A DNA stretch of 20,989 nt from a virus. A program made the translations under genes and the position numbers. The stretch lies in the IMG/VR virus record IMGVR_UViG_3300045051_000055, positions 1-20,989 of that record; one strand, written 5' to 3'. Within the stretch, counting starts at the first letter, position 1, and each line of letters opens with the position of its first letter. Shown in pieces: positions 8,281 through 14,784 of this stretch. The notes below the pieces were generated by a model. The model did not search any database and was not told the DNA's origin. It saw only the letters and a list, made by a program, of their open reading frames with translations.

Positions 8281-8756
8281 CTTCTCATCAACTTTCTAGC
8301 TTGAGCTTGAATTGCCTTGTCTAATCTATCTCTAATAGCATAGACAGCATCTCTCTTTTTATCCTCAAATGCACCTCTAATAAACCTCTTTGCAGGAATA
8401 GTAGCTGTGCCAAATTCTAAGAATCTCCAATAGTAAGCCTCTCCTTGAGTTTTATAAGTCCTGCCAACTCTGCCAAGCCTTCTATTAGCTCTAGTATCAC
8501 CATAAGTCCCTTTGCCTTTTCTTACACCTACTAGGAATGTTTCCTTTCCTGTGGCAGATTGACTTCTAGATCTATACCTATATAGAGATTTTCTCAGATT
8601 TCCTGAATCCTGTGGTGCTCTATTAATTGCTTCATCTAATATTACCTTTGCACCTGCACTGACAGCAGATCTCAAAGGTCTTTTCTGAATCTCTTGAGGC
8701 AAAAGCTCTAAGGCTCTTTGAAGCTCTTTTAAGCCTTTGACTTCCATGCTAATCAT
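8277..8756 (-). CDS. HK97 gp10-like head-tail joining / tail completion protein
   Basis: A 159-residue basic protein. It starts MISMEVKGLKELQRALELLP, then AVSAGAKVILDEAINRAPQD (32-51) and SGNLRKSLY, and later AYYWRFLEFGTATIPAKRFI: all usual features of the HK97 gp10 family at the head-tail joint. All arginine codons I checked (about 24) are AGA or AGG, a sharp contrast with the capsid gene. The ATG overlaps the preceding TGA (ATGA at 8756-8753); a second in-frame ATG at 8747 (residue 4) could also serve. The C-terminus (QARKLMRR) is strongly basic. Confidence 0.87.
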   Translation of the reverse strand: MISMEVKGLKELQRALELLPQEIQKRPLRSAVSAGAKVILDEAINRAPQDSGNLRKSLYRYRSRSQSATGKETFLVGVRKGKGTYGDTRANRRLGRVGRTYKTQGEAYYWRFLEFGTATIPAKRFIRGAFEDKKRDAVYAIRDRLDKAIQAQARKLMRR

Positions 8757-9064
8757 GGCTTTTTCACCAATATTTCTAAGCCATCAGCCCTGCCAATCTC
8801 TGCAATATAGAGAATGTCATAGACTGTGCCATCATAGAGAATCTGTGCTGTCTCATCAAAATCTTCTCTAAATCTGATTCTCATCCTAAATTGTGCTTCA
8901 GGGACAAATTGAGAGGCAGTGAAATATTCTCTGCCTGAAATAGGAAGCACCTCTGCCCATACTGTAGCTAGAGTATTATAGGCAATAATCTCAGCACCAA
9001 AGTTATCCCTAGTGGCTGTTTTTACCTGAATAGTGATTCTTCTATCTAACTTGCCTGCTTTCAT
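8753..9064 (-). CDS. Head closure / head-tail adaptor protein
   Basis: A 103-residue protein with the typical head-tail adaptor layout: MKAGKLDRRITIQVKTATRD at the start, then YNTLATVWAEVLPISGREYF (29-48), RMRIRFREDFDETAQILYDG (60-79), and a short ending IAEIGRADGLEILV. The family (SPP1 gp16/HK97 gp9-like) seals the connector after DNA packaging. Its good ribosome site AGAGGA lies inside the end of the upstream methyltransferase gene, and its ATG overlaps that gene's TGA. Thus a structural gene is directly coupled to the glycan cassette. Confidence 0.87.
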   Translation of the reverse strand: MKAGKLDRRITIQVKTATRDNFGAEIIAYNTLATVWAEVLPISGREYFTASQFVPEAQFRMRIRFREDFDETAQILYDGTVYDILYIAEIGRADGLEILVKKP

Positions 9065-9648
9065 GCTTTCCTCTTAAATACAAAAGAGCCTATATCTTCT
9101 CTACCTATTTCTGTCTCAATCTCAGAGTATTCAGCACAATTAAAGCCAAAGTTATCCATAAAACCTATCAGTCCTGCCTTAGTAAAATACCAACAATGCT
9201 CATCAGGTCTGAAGTGCTTACTTCTTAAAATGTGCTCTTTGCTATGATATATTGGTGTAGATATAAATACAATTTTCCTGCATTTATTCAATAGATCTGT
9301 AGGATTGTGGATGTGCTCTATAGAATCCCAAAAGCTCATGGCATCTACAGGCTCAGGCTCTTTATATTTACCAATAGCCTTAAGCCACTCTACAGCACTA
9401 GGATTAATATCAAATCCATAGGCATTATCTAGCTCTTTAATAAATGCACCTGAGCCTATTCCAATATCTATTAGAGATTCCCACTGATACCTTTTGACAA
9501 TTTCTAGTCTTGCATCATTGAGCTTTCTTCCAATATCAGTCATCTCCATTTTCTGATACTTATACCAATAAGCCTCATCATAGGGTGAATCTTCTACAGG
9601 GTAGTAGCCTAGCCCATAATTAGGAAGCCACAGTAGCTTTTCTTTCAA
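9061..9648 (-). CDS. Class I SAM-dependent methyltransferase (glycan cassette)
   Basis: A 195-residue Rossmann-type methyltransferase. SAM-binding motif I is LIDIGIGSGAF (59-69), the acidic end of strand 2 is GFDINP (78-83), and WDSIEHIHNP (107-116) matches the post-II region of Methyltransf_23-type enzymes. The opening YDEAYWYKYQKMEMTDIGRK (23-42) is common in sugar-modifying members found beside glycosyltransferases. The likely role is methylation of a sugar or small glycan; the acceptor is unknown. The start is TTG (9648-9646), chosen because AGGAGA lies 5 nt upstream and the first in-frame ATG is more than 30 codons further on. It overlaps the upstream glycosyltransferase gene by 29 nt and ends in an ATGA overlap with the head closure gene. 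Confidence 0.8.
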   Translation of the reverse strand: MKEKLLWLPNYGLGYYPVEDSPYDEAYWYKYQKMEMTDIGRKLNDARLEIVKRYQWESLIDIGIGSGAFIKELDNAYGFDINPSAVEWLKAIGKYKEPEPVDAMSFWDSIEHIHNPTDLLNKCRKIVFISTPIYHSKEHILRSKHFRPDEHCWYFTKAGLIGFMDNFGFNCAEYSEIETEIGREDIGSFVFKRKA

Positions 9649-10477
9649 GAAGATCTCCTATGTTTTTATAAAATTGATCAAAATCTAAGCCTTCTACATT
9701 CATAGGCTTATAAACAGTATCTATTTTTTCAGGGCTTACCCAATTAGTCTGAAAGGATTTGTGCTCAAAGTAATTACTCCAAAGCATCAAAGTAGGTGTA
9801 TTTAGATGCTGAGAAATAATAGTATTACCACCACACCATCCTACAAATGCTGATGCACCTTTAATTAAGCCTAAAAGCTCATCAAGGCTAGTATCACCAC
9901 ACATATTGATGACATTTTCATTCTCTACTAGGTCATTAAATGGCTTATCCCATGAGCTACCTGTCAAAACTAGCTTATATCCTTTAATTCCATTAAGAAG
10001 CTCTTTAATCTTCTTGGCAGGCATATGCCTAATCCATTCTTTAAACATCCCATGATCTGAGAAGTAGAAAATAATATATGGCTCTTTAATAGGAGTATTA
10101 CAGCCATCAGTATTGATCTCATAATCCCAATTAATCTTATATTGAGGCAAGATATTCTCAATCCTATGCCCTACTCTAAGCCCACCATTTACGCACAAAT
10201 AGTGGTCAAATCCCAAAAATCCCTCAACATGGGAATGACCACCATGCATATAAGAAGCATCAAAAATACGCTTGCCCACATCAATCGGTGCATCAAAATA
10301 TCCCCCAAATTTTACAAATGGAATTCTTTTGACAAAATCACCACTTCTAGGTCTTTTATCAAAATTCCAAATATGAATCTCAGGCTTTTCATTAGGGCAG
10401 TGTTGTTTAATGAAATCTTCCATCTTGAGCATTACCCAATGGATGTCTCCGATTCCGGGAATTGTCAATATTTTCAT
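9620..10477 (-). CDS. GT9-like (heptosyltransferase-type) glycosyltransferase
   Basis: A 285-residue protein with GT-B glycosyltransferase features like those of the GT9/ADP-heptose LPS transferase group. The N-terminus MKILTIPGIGDIHWVMLK has the glycine loop GIGDIHW (8-14). The C-terminal half has KGYKLVLTGSSWDKPFNDLV, then CGDTSLDELLGLIKGASAFV (193-212) and GWCGGNTIISQHLNTPTLML (213-232), the nucleotide-sugar-binding layout of the family. It is shorter than typical bacterial heptosyltransferases (about 320-350 residues). It probably transfers a sugar to a virion protein glycan or host surface glycan; which one cannot be read from sequence. Its ATG overlaps the preceding TGA by four bases. 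The first codons use CCC, GGA and ATC more than neighbours, a weak hint of a different source. Confidence 0.72.
   Translation of the reverse strand: MKILTIPGIGDIHWVMLKMEDFIKQHCPNEKPEIHIWNFDKRPRSGDFVKRIPFVKFGGYFDAPIDVGKRIFDASYMHGGHSHVEGFLGFDHYLCVNGGLRVGHRIENILPQYKINWDYEINTDGCNTPIKEPYIIFYFSDHGMFKEWIRHMPAKKIKELLNGIKGYKLVLTGSSWDKPFNDLVENENVINMCGDTSLDELLGLIKGASAFVGWCGGNTIISQHLNTPTLMLWSNYFEHKSFQTNWVSPEKIDTVYKPMNVEGLDFDQFYKNIGDLLERKATVAS
9646..9659 (-). promoter_or_regulatory. Ribosome site fixing a TTG start
   Basis: AGGAGA (9659-9654), 5-nt spacer, TTG (9648-9646). The site lies inside the C-terminal codons of the preceding GT9-like gene. Its strength is the main reason for placing the methyltransferase start here and not at a downstream ATG. 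Confidence 0.75.
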
Positions 10478-11019
10478 CTTCTATAGTCTCTACTTGCTTG
10501 AAAGTGCTCAATTACAGGTGTCATACCACCATAATAATCCCTAGATAAGTCAAAAATACATACATATTCAGGTGGAAGTGTATATATTTTTAGATTATCT
10601 ATGCATGAAATAGCTAAATCTAGATTCTTTTGATCAAATTGCTCAGGATTTTGCTCATTAATCTCAATCCATTTATTCAATAGCTCTATAGTCTTAGGTG
10701 TATTTCTAAAGAATACAGTGCCTGATAATAGCTCTTGACCTTTAAATCTGTGGAAAGCTATATCATACTGATCTAAATCATAGAATAGTAATGGCTCTTG
10801 CCTGACTATAGAATCAGCATCAGTCCACACTACTGCATCTAAATCCTCTATCTGACTAAGAATAAAGTGTGGCTTATAGTGAGTGTTCTTATCCCATGAG
10901 CCTTGATCCTCTATGCCTAATACACAAAATGGCACAGTTAGCTTTTCTAAAGAGGCTATTAGCTTTAAGGCTACATTCCTATATTTAGGTGTGTAATAGG
11001 AGATTATTCTAAAGTGCAT
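10474..11019 (-). CDS. GT-A fold glycosyltransferase with TDAD (DxD) motif
   Basis: A 181-residue protein with the marks of a nucleotide-diphospho-sugar transferase. The start MHFRIISYYTPKYRNVALKL fits the first strand and helix of a GT-A fold. VVWTDADSIV (63-72) holds the metal-binding DxD (D67, D69), and LLSGTVFFRNTPKTIELLNK (about 97-116) matches the acceptor-side region of GT8/capsular-type transferases. It is short, near the minimum for one GT-A domain. The donor sugar is unknown. No strong Shine-Dalgarno precedes the ATG; the 11-nt overlap with the upstream gene suggests coupled translation. Its neighbours are all sugar-related. Confidence 0.75.
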   Translation of the reverse strand: MHFRIISYYTPKYRNVALKLIASLEKLTVPFCVLGIEDQGSWDKNTHYKPHFILSQIEDLDAVVWTDADSIVRQEPLLFYDLDQYDIAFHRFKGQELLSGTVFFRNTPKTIELLNKWIEINEQNPEQFDQKNLDLAISCIDNLKIYTLPPEYVCIFDLSRDYYGGMTPVIEHFQASRDYRR

Positions 11020-11563
11020 AATCTATAGGCATCATAGGAAAGCAATCTATAGCAGAGTGCCTAGTGCAATTAATAACTTCAAAACCTACAGAATCCATAA
11101 TTGGCTTTGCTTTTCTCATATGTTCTACCCATCTACGCATATCAGGAGACTTATCTAGCTCATTAGGATGTCTGCCAAAATAGTGCTGACCTGAATTCAT
11201 ATAGTCAAAGCCAAGCAGTAAAGCTCTTTTATAACCATGCAAATAGGCTAAATTAAGTGCCTGAAATCCTGAATTTCCACCTGAAGCAATAATCTTTTTA
11301 ATTCCAAAGCTAAGAGATGGATCATATTCAATATAGTTGAGCTTATATTTTGCACAGGCATCAGGATTTAAACTCCATTTTTCACCTGCAAAATTAGGCT
11401 TATAGTGATCCCACCACTCTAGGTCACAGGCATATAAGACATCAGCCCAAGGTGCAAGATCATAAGTATTATTTACACAATAAACACTAGCTCTGCCCTT
11501 GCAATAATCTACATCTTCTTTATTTAAGCTCTTGCCACTAGCAATAATGACAGCAGTTTGCAA
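11009..11563 (-). CDS. DUF115/MptE-like, probable glycosyltransferase-like protein
   Basis: A 184-residue Rossmann-like protein starting TAVIIASGKSL (3-13), a glycine-containing nucleotide loop, then VNNTYDLAPWADVLYACDLE (30-49), and IIASGGNSGFQALNLAYLHG (91-110) followed by KRALLLGFDYM. This arrangement is that of the DUF115/MptE-like group, related to Maf flagellin-modifying and sialyltransferase-like folds. In this cassette it is probably a sugar transfer or sugar-nucleotide enzyme. The start is TTG (11563-11561) directly after the connector gene's TAA and in the same frame. Only a weak GGGTG precedes it, so reinitiation or stop readthrough is likely. No closer ATG exists that keeps the glycine loop. 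Confidence 0.68.
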   Translation of the reverse strand: MQTAVIIASGKSLNKEDVDYCKGRASVYCVNNTYDLAPWADVLYACDLEWWDHYKPNFAGEKWSLNPDACAKYKLNYIEYDPSLSFGIKKIIASGGNSGFQALNLAYLHGYKRALLLGFDYMNSGQHYFGRHPNELDKSPDMRRWVEHMRKAKPIMDSVGFEVINCTRHSAIDCFPMMPIDYAL

Positions 11564-12145
11564 TTACACACCCATTTTGAGCCTATAGAATGATAAGAGA
11601 TTAGCTACAGTAGGATTCACATTGTAGGATTTATCTCCACCTGCTTCTCTATTTGCATACATATCACCAATGACTAGCAACATTGCAAATTTTAAAGGCT
11701 TAGGCATAGGATTAGTATCAGGGCTTGAGCCTGATGTATATCCTGCCACAAATCGGATCTTCACATTATTAGCAACACCATAAAGCTCAGGATAAGTGAC
11801 ATTGAAAGCAGGTCTAATCACTACAGGCTCTGCATAAGTGTCCACAATATACTGTGATGAGTTTAAAGTCTGTTCTACACCATTGACATCAAGATATTTG
11901 ATAGATGTCACAGATTGCACAGGTGCAGATAGCACAATCTCATCTTGCCATCCTGTCAAAGCAGTTTCAATAGTCTGTGTTGCAATATATCTATTGAGAT
12001 ACTGCTCAAGATACTGCCTAGATGCAGTAATCATAGCTTCTACTGTCACTTCATCAGCAGGATTAGAATCTAATCTAAGGTATTCAGTAACCTCAGCTAG
12101 TGATAGTGGCTCATAAGTAGGATATGTGATGATTTTATCTGCCAT
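11564..12145 (-). CDS. Head-tail connector, gp6 / phiE125 gp8-like
   Basis: A 193-residue adaptor that binds beneath the portal ring. It has the family's helical opening EPLSLAEVTEYLRLDSNPAD (12-31) and SRQYLEQYLNRYI, a central strand set with APVQSVTSIKYLDVNGVEQT (74-93), and the conserved end VKIRFVAGYTSGSSP then PKPLKFAMLLVIGDMYANRE. The length is typical of the phiE125 gp8 group. It follows the 71-aa gene closely and is separated from the next gene only by its TAA, in the same reading frame. Confidence 0.86.
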   Translation of the reverse strand: MADKIITYPTYEPLSLAEVTEYLRLDSNPADEVTVEAMITASRQYLEQYLNRYIATQTIETALTGWQDEIVLSAPVQSVTSIKYLDVNGVEQTLNSSQYIVDTYAEPVVIRPAFNVTYPELYGVANNVKIRFVAGYTSGSSPDTNPMPKPLKFAMLLVIGDMYANREAGGDKSYNVNPTVANLLSFYRLKMGV

Positions 12146-12147
12146 GA

Positions 12148-12363
12148 TTATTTAACCTTCTTTGGTCTGCCTCTTTTAGTCTGAATTTTGCCAATTGGCT
12201 CAGGCTTTGTTTCTATCTCTTGATGTGGTAGTGGCTTAGTCCTCTCTACTAGACCTGCACCTAACCAATAAAAAGCAATGCCTGAATCCAACTCAAAAAC
12301 TTGCCCTGTGCTTATATCACCCATAGTAGGTGACATGAAATCCCTTAAGGCTCTTACTTCCAT
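12148..12363 (-). CDS. Small conserved-type phage protein with AT-hook-like tail
   Basis: A 71-residue protein. Residues 1-42 (MEVRALRDFMSPTMGDISTG, then QVFELDSGIAFYWLGAGLVE) resemble small proteins often found between the capsid and connector genes of HK97-like phages; their function is unknown to me. The end is Pro/Lys-rich and finishes in TKRGRPKKVK (62-71), whose RGRPKK core matches the AT-hook motif that binds the minor groove of AT-rich DNA. A tail that touches packaged DNA or the capsid is one idea, unproven. The start has a modest AAAGG site just after the capsid terminator. Confidence 0.72.
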   Translation of the reverse strand: MEVRALRDFMSPTMGDISTGQVFELDSGIAFYWLGAGLVERTKPLPHQEIETKPEPIGKIQTKRGRPKKVK

Positions 12364-12374
12364 TTTTACCTTTC

Positions 12375-12402
12375 AAAAAAGGGTGGAGATTTCTCCCCAC
12401 CC
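12375..12402 (-). terminator. Rho-independent terminator after the capsid gene
   Basis: On the minus strand the hairpin is GGGTGGGGAG-AAAT-CTCCACCC (12402-12381), eight pairs with a two-G bulge, followed by TTTTTT (12380-12375). It sits 21 nt after the capsid stop codon and ends 12 nt before the next ATG. Downstream head and tail genes have no obvious promoter of their own, so it probably acts as a partial terminator that lowers their level relative to capsid (inference). Confidence 0.8.
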
Positions 12403-12423
12403 AATCCACTCTCAGGAGACTAC

Positions 12424-13566
12424 TTAAGCTAACAAATCACCATAGTAAACAGAAGCAGGGCGATAGATTGCCAATGCCAAGCGAGCCTCAGCACGCACTG
12501 TGATCAAATTCTTTTGGAAGTTTGTATCATCAGATTCTGACATTTCAACTGTTACACCTTGGCGATTCCACACTTGGTAAGCAATATCCATAGCACCTAC
12601 CATGAATTTACCTGCTGTCATAGTGTTAGTAGCAACTACAGGCAAGCCCCACAATGTAGGAGCAAGGCTCTGTGGTGTGCCAAATACATACTCACCTGTG
12701 GTAGTCTTTGTGCGCTCAATTGCACCCCAATCAGCAGGGTTCAAAATGATAGCTGTAGGAGCATAATCAGCACCAATCACAGAGTAGATAGCTTTGTTGA
12801 TGCTATCAATGCGTGTGTCACCTGAAGCAGGTGTAAACGCTGTGAAGTTACCTGATTTAGTCATACCACCAATATTTTGACCTGAGCCATTGCCATTCAA
12901 CAATTGCTGATCAATGCGAAGATCTACACCATAACGCAAGCGAGTATCTACATAAGAGGCTAATGCAGGAGCATCATCCATTACTTGCTTAGATAGCTTG
13001 AGCCAATGAGCAATAGTCTTTACAGGAGCTTCAGCCAATTCAAAAGTCAAAGAGGCTTCAGGTTTTGTAGCACCTTCAGCAGTTTCTGCTGCGCCATTTG
13101 TAAATGCCAATTCACGGGTATATTCAACCATATTGCTGTTAGTTACACCCTGTGGCAATACATCACGCACACGCAAGCTACGGAAAGCACCGGGGATGAT
13201 ACCTACTTGTCGCTGTGGAGCAACAATGGTGTCACTGTTAGATGCAGGTGAGCCTGATTGACCTGTGATTGTGTTCTTCAACTCAACACGCGCTTTAGAA
13301 GTCTGACCTGTTAAGAATGACTTGAATTCATTTGATTCAACAAATGACTGACCTAATGTCTTAGGCATTTCAATACCACGCTTAACATTTTCAGCTTGCT
13401 TCTGCTCAATTTCAAGCAGGCGCTCACCCATAGACTTCAACTCTTGAGCAACTTTTTCAGCTTTTTCAACTGCTGATTTGCTCTCTGTGCCTGCTGATTG
13501 CAATAGGCTGTCAATCTCTTTTTGCTTTGATTCCAAAGCTACTAATACTTGATTTACATCACTCAT
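12424..13566 (-). CDS. Major capsid protein, HK97 fold
   Basis: A 380-residue HK97-family capsid. Residues 1 to about 95 are Lys/Glu/Gln-rich and helical (SKQKEIDSLLQSAGTESKSA, then KAEKVAQELKSMGERLLEIE), as expected of the delta scaffold domain removed by the prohead protease. The mature part has the usual order: PQRQVGIIPGAFRSLRVRDV, then VEYTRELAF, then AHWLKLSKQVMDDAPALASY, then LRIDQQLLNGNGSGQNIGGM, then PTAIILNPADWGAIERTKTT and LWGLPVVATNTM. No separate scaffold gene is seen, consistent with a fused delta domain. The ribosome site AAAGGAT is good. All 17 arginine codons are CGN (mostly CGC/CGT) whereas neighbours favour AGA/AGG. It lies three bases after the protease gene and is followed by a terminator. 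Confidence 0.95.
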   Translation of the reverse strand: MSDVNQVLVALESKQKEIDSLLQSAGTESKSAVEKAEKVAQELKSMGERLLEIEQKQAENVKRGIEMPKTLGQSFVESNEFKSFLTGQTSKARVELKNTITGQSGSPASNSDTIVAPQRQVGIIPGAFRSLRVRDVLPQGVTNSNMVEYTRELAFTNGAAETAEGATKPEASLTFELAEAPVKTIAHWLKLSKQVMDDAPALASYVDTRLRYGVDLRIDQQLLNGNGSGQNIGGMTKSGNFTAFTPASGDTRIDSINKAIYSVIGADYAPTAIILNPADWGAIERTKTTTGEYVFGTPQSLAPTLWGLPVVATNTMTAGKFMVGAMDIAYQVWNRQGVTVEMSESDDTNFQKNLITVRAEARLALAIYRPASVYYGDLLA

Positions 13567-13569
13567 GAT

Positions 13570-14730
13570 TTATCCTTTCAGAATTTGATTTATGCGATTT
13601 AAAATCATTGCTTGTTCCATTTCAGTCTTTACTTCTTCCCGAAGAATTGACTTCAATTGCGCCAGCAATGCTTTAGCGCCTGAGTTGCTAAGGTTCACTG
13701 AATCTCTCAGGAATTCCTCAGCATCTCTAATACTTTTCAGTGATTCAATTTGAGATTTCACTGAATCTAAGCTGATTCTTGCTTCATTATCAGCAGGATT
13801 ATCAACTACAGAAATTTCTACTAAATCAATCTGCTTTAGGTATCTAATGCCATTACGCATTTCATAACCATTCTCAGGGATCATGAAGCCAATAGATAGA
13901 CCATCTAAAGTCTGATTAATCATACCTGCATAGATAGCATCAGCAGTAGGATGACCTAAAGATAACTGACCTTTTACATAAAGACCTTTATCATCTTCTT
14001 CCATTTGTGTCCACTTGCCAATTCTTGCAGGCATATCTGATCTATAAGAGGCATGATTAAAATACATTGCAACATCACGCTTGCGATTTGCAAGAGTATT
14101 CTTATAAGCACCTCTTACAATAGAATCATTGTATGAATCAATGCCATCAAATACAGAAGCATATCCTTCAAACATACCTCTGTCTGAAGTTTTGATTTCA
14201 CACTTATTGAAATCCATCATTTTTCTTTGTGTCATACTTTTACCTCTGCTTTTACTCTCATCAATTCTATCCATTTGAGATGCTTTTGCATTTGCCCATG
14301 ATTGACCTGCATCACCACCCCAAAGTGCCCATGCAATTCTGCCTGCACTAGGATAACCTTCTTCACCTCTGCTAAAGCCCTCAGCTTCTTTATCTACTTC
14401 ATGCCTTGCAAAGTAACTGACCATTCTTCTAATAGTCTCAGGAGATAATTCTCTCTTATTAGAAATATCTCTTGCTCTAGCGACACCTACCTCTGTGCCA
14501 CCTCTATTAAATTCTTCTCTCCATGCTAGACCTCTTTTTGCTTCCTCTGCCATCTCATCAGTAGGTGTCAAATCAATTTCTTCACCTCTATAAGTGGCTT
14601 TTTCATTCCATTTGGAATAGCAAAAAGCAAGTCTTTGCTCCTCATTAGGAAAATCAGAGATTGCTTCAGGATCTCCCATACACCTAGAGATATATTCACT
14701 CTCAGTTTCATTTCCATAAGGTGTAGGCAT
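13570..14730 (-). CDS. HK97-type prohead protease with long N-terminal extension
   Basis: A 386-residue protein. From about residue 170 on it is the head maturation protease: FEGYASVFDGIDSYNDSIVR (188-207), RDVAMYFNH with likely catalytic His226, GLSIGF with Ser279, and LVEISVVDNPAD with Glu305. It cleaves the capsid delta domain during prohead maturation. Residues 1-165 are extra. Residues 1-41 carry SEYISRCMGD and QRLAFCYSKW, a small Cys-containing motif I recall from other phage proteins. Residues 70-155 carry RGGTEVGVARARDISN, SPETIRRMVSYFARHEVDK and PSAGRIAWALWGGDAGQSWA, a recurrent phage domain I cannot name. The start has strong AGGAG 8 nt upstream. An internal ATG at codon 166 also has a good ribosome site. 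A helical C-terminus (345-386) may aid capsid targeting. Confidence 0.88.
   Translation of the reverse strand: MPTPYGNETESEYISRCMGDPEAISDFPNEEQRLAFCYSKWNEKATYRGEEIDLTPTDEMAEEAKRGLAWREEFNRGGTEVGVARARDISNKRELSPETIRRMVSYFARHEVDKEAEGFSRGEEGYPSAGRIAWALWGGDAGQSWANAKASQMDRIDESKSRGKSMTQRKMMDFNKCEIKTSDRGMFEGYASVFDGIDSYNDSIVRGAYKNTLANRKRDVAMYFNHASYRSDMPARIGKWTQMEEDDKGLYVKGQLSLGHPTADAIYAGMINQTLDGLSIGFMIPENGYEMRNGIRYLKQIDLVEISVVDNPADNEARISLDSVKSQIESLKSIRDAEEFLRDSVNLSNSGAKALLAQLKSILREEVKTEMEQAMILNRINQILKG
14233..14247 (-). promoter_or_regulatory. Candidate internal ribosome site and ATG for a short protease
   Basis: AGAGG (14247-14243), 7-nt spacer, ATG (14235-14233), in frame with the protease gene at codon 166. 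Starting here gives a 221-residue protein (MTQRKMMDFNKCEIK), the usual length and start of HK97-type proteases. Confidence 0.5.
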
Positions 14731-14755
14731 CTACAGATCTCCTAATATTTATTGA

Positions 14756-14784
14756 ATAATAATATAAATCTGTTAAGCCGCCAA
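14756..14784 (-). promoter_or_regulatory. Candidate sigma70-type promoter before protease-capsid genes
   Basis: The minus strand has TTGGCG (14784-14779), a 17-nt spacer, and TATTAT (14761-14756): 4/6 and 5/6 matches to the -35 and -10 consensus. It spans the end of the upstream gene and the AT-rich 42-nt gap before the protease. A start near 14749 would leave a short leader with AGGAG. AT-rich DNA gives such matches by chance, so it is tentative. Confidence 0.35.

Noticed and set aside
9651-9660. Same ten bases TAGGAGATCT before two genes (also 14744-14735)
   Set aside because: Explained by the shared Shine-Dalgarno plus a few matching bases; not convincing as a regulatory element.
10142-10486. 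114-codon open frame on the plus strand
   Set aside because: Antisense to the GT9-like gene, which has clear motifs; no recognisable protein pattern.
14749-14759. 11-base palindrome TTATTGAATAA in the gap before the protease
   Set aside because: Very AT-rich and short; could be chance or part of promoter context, so not called an operator.
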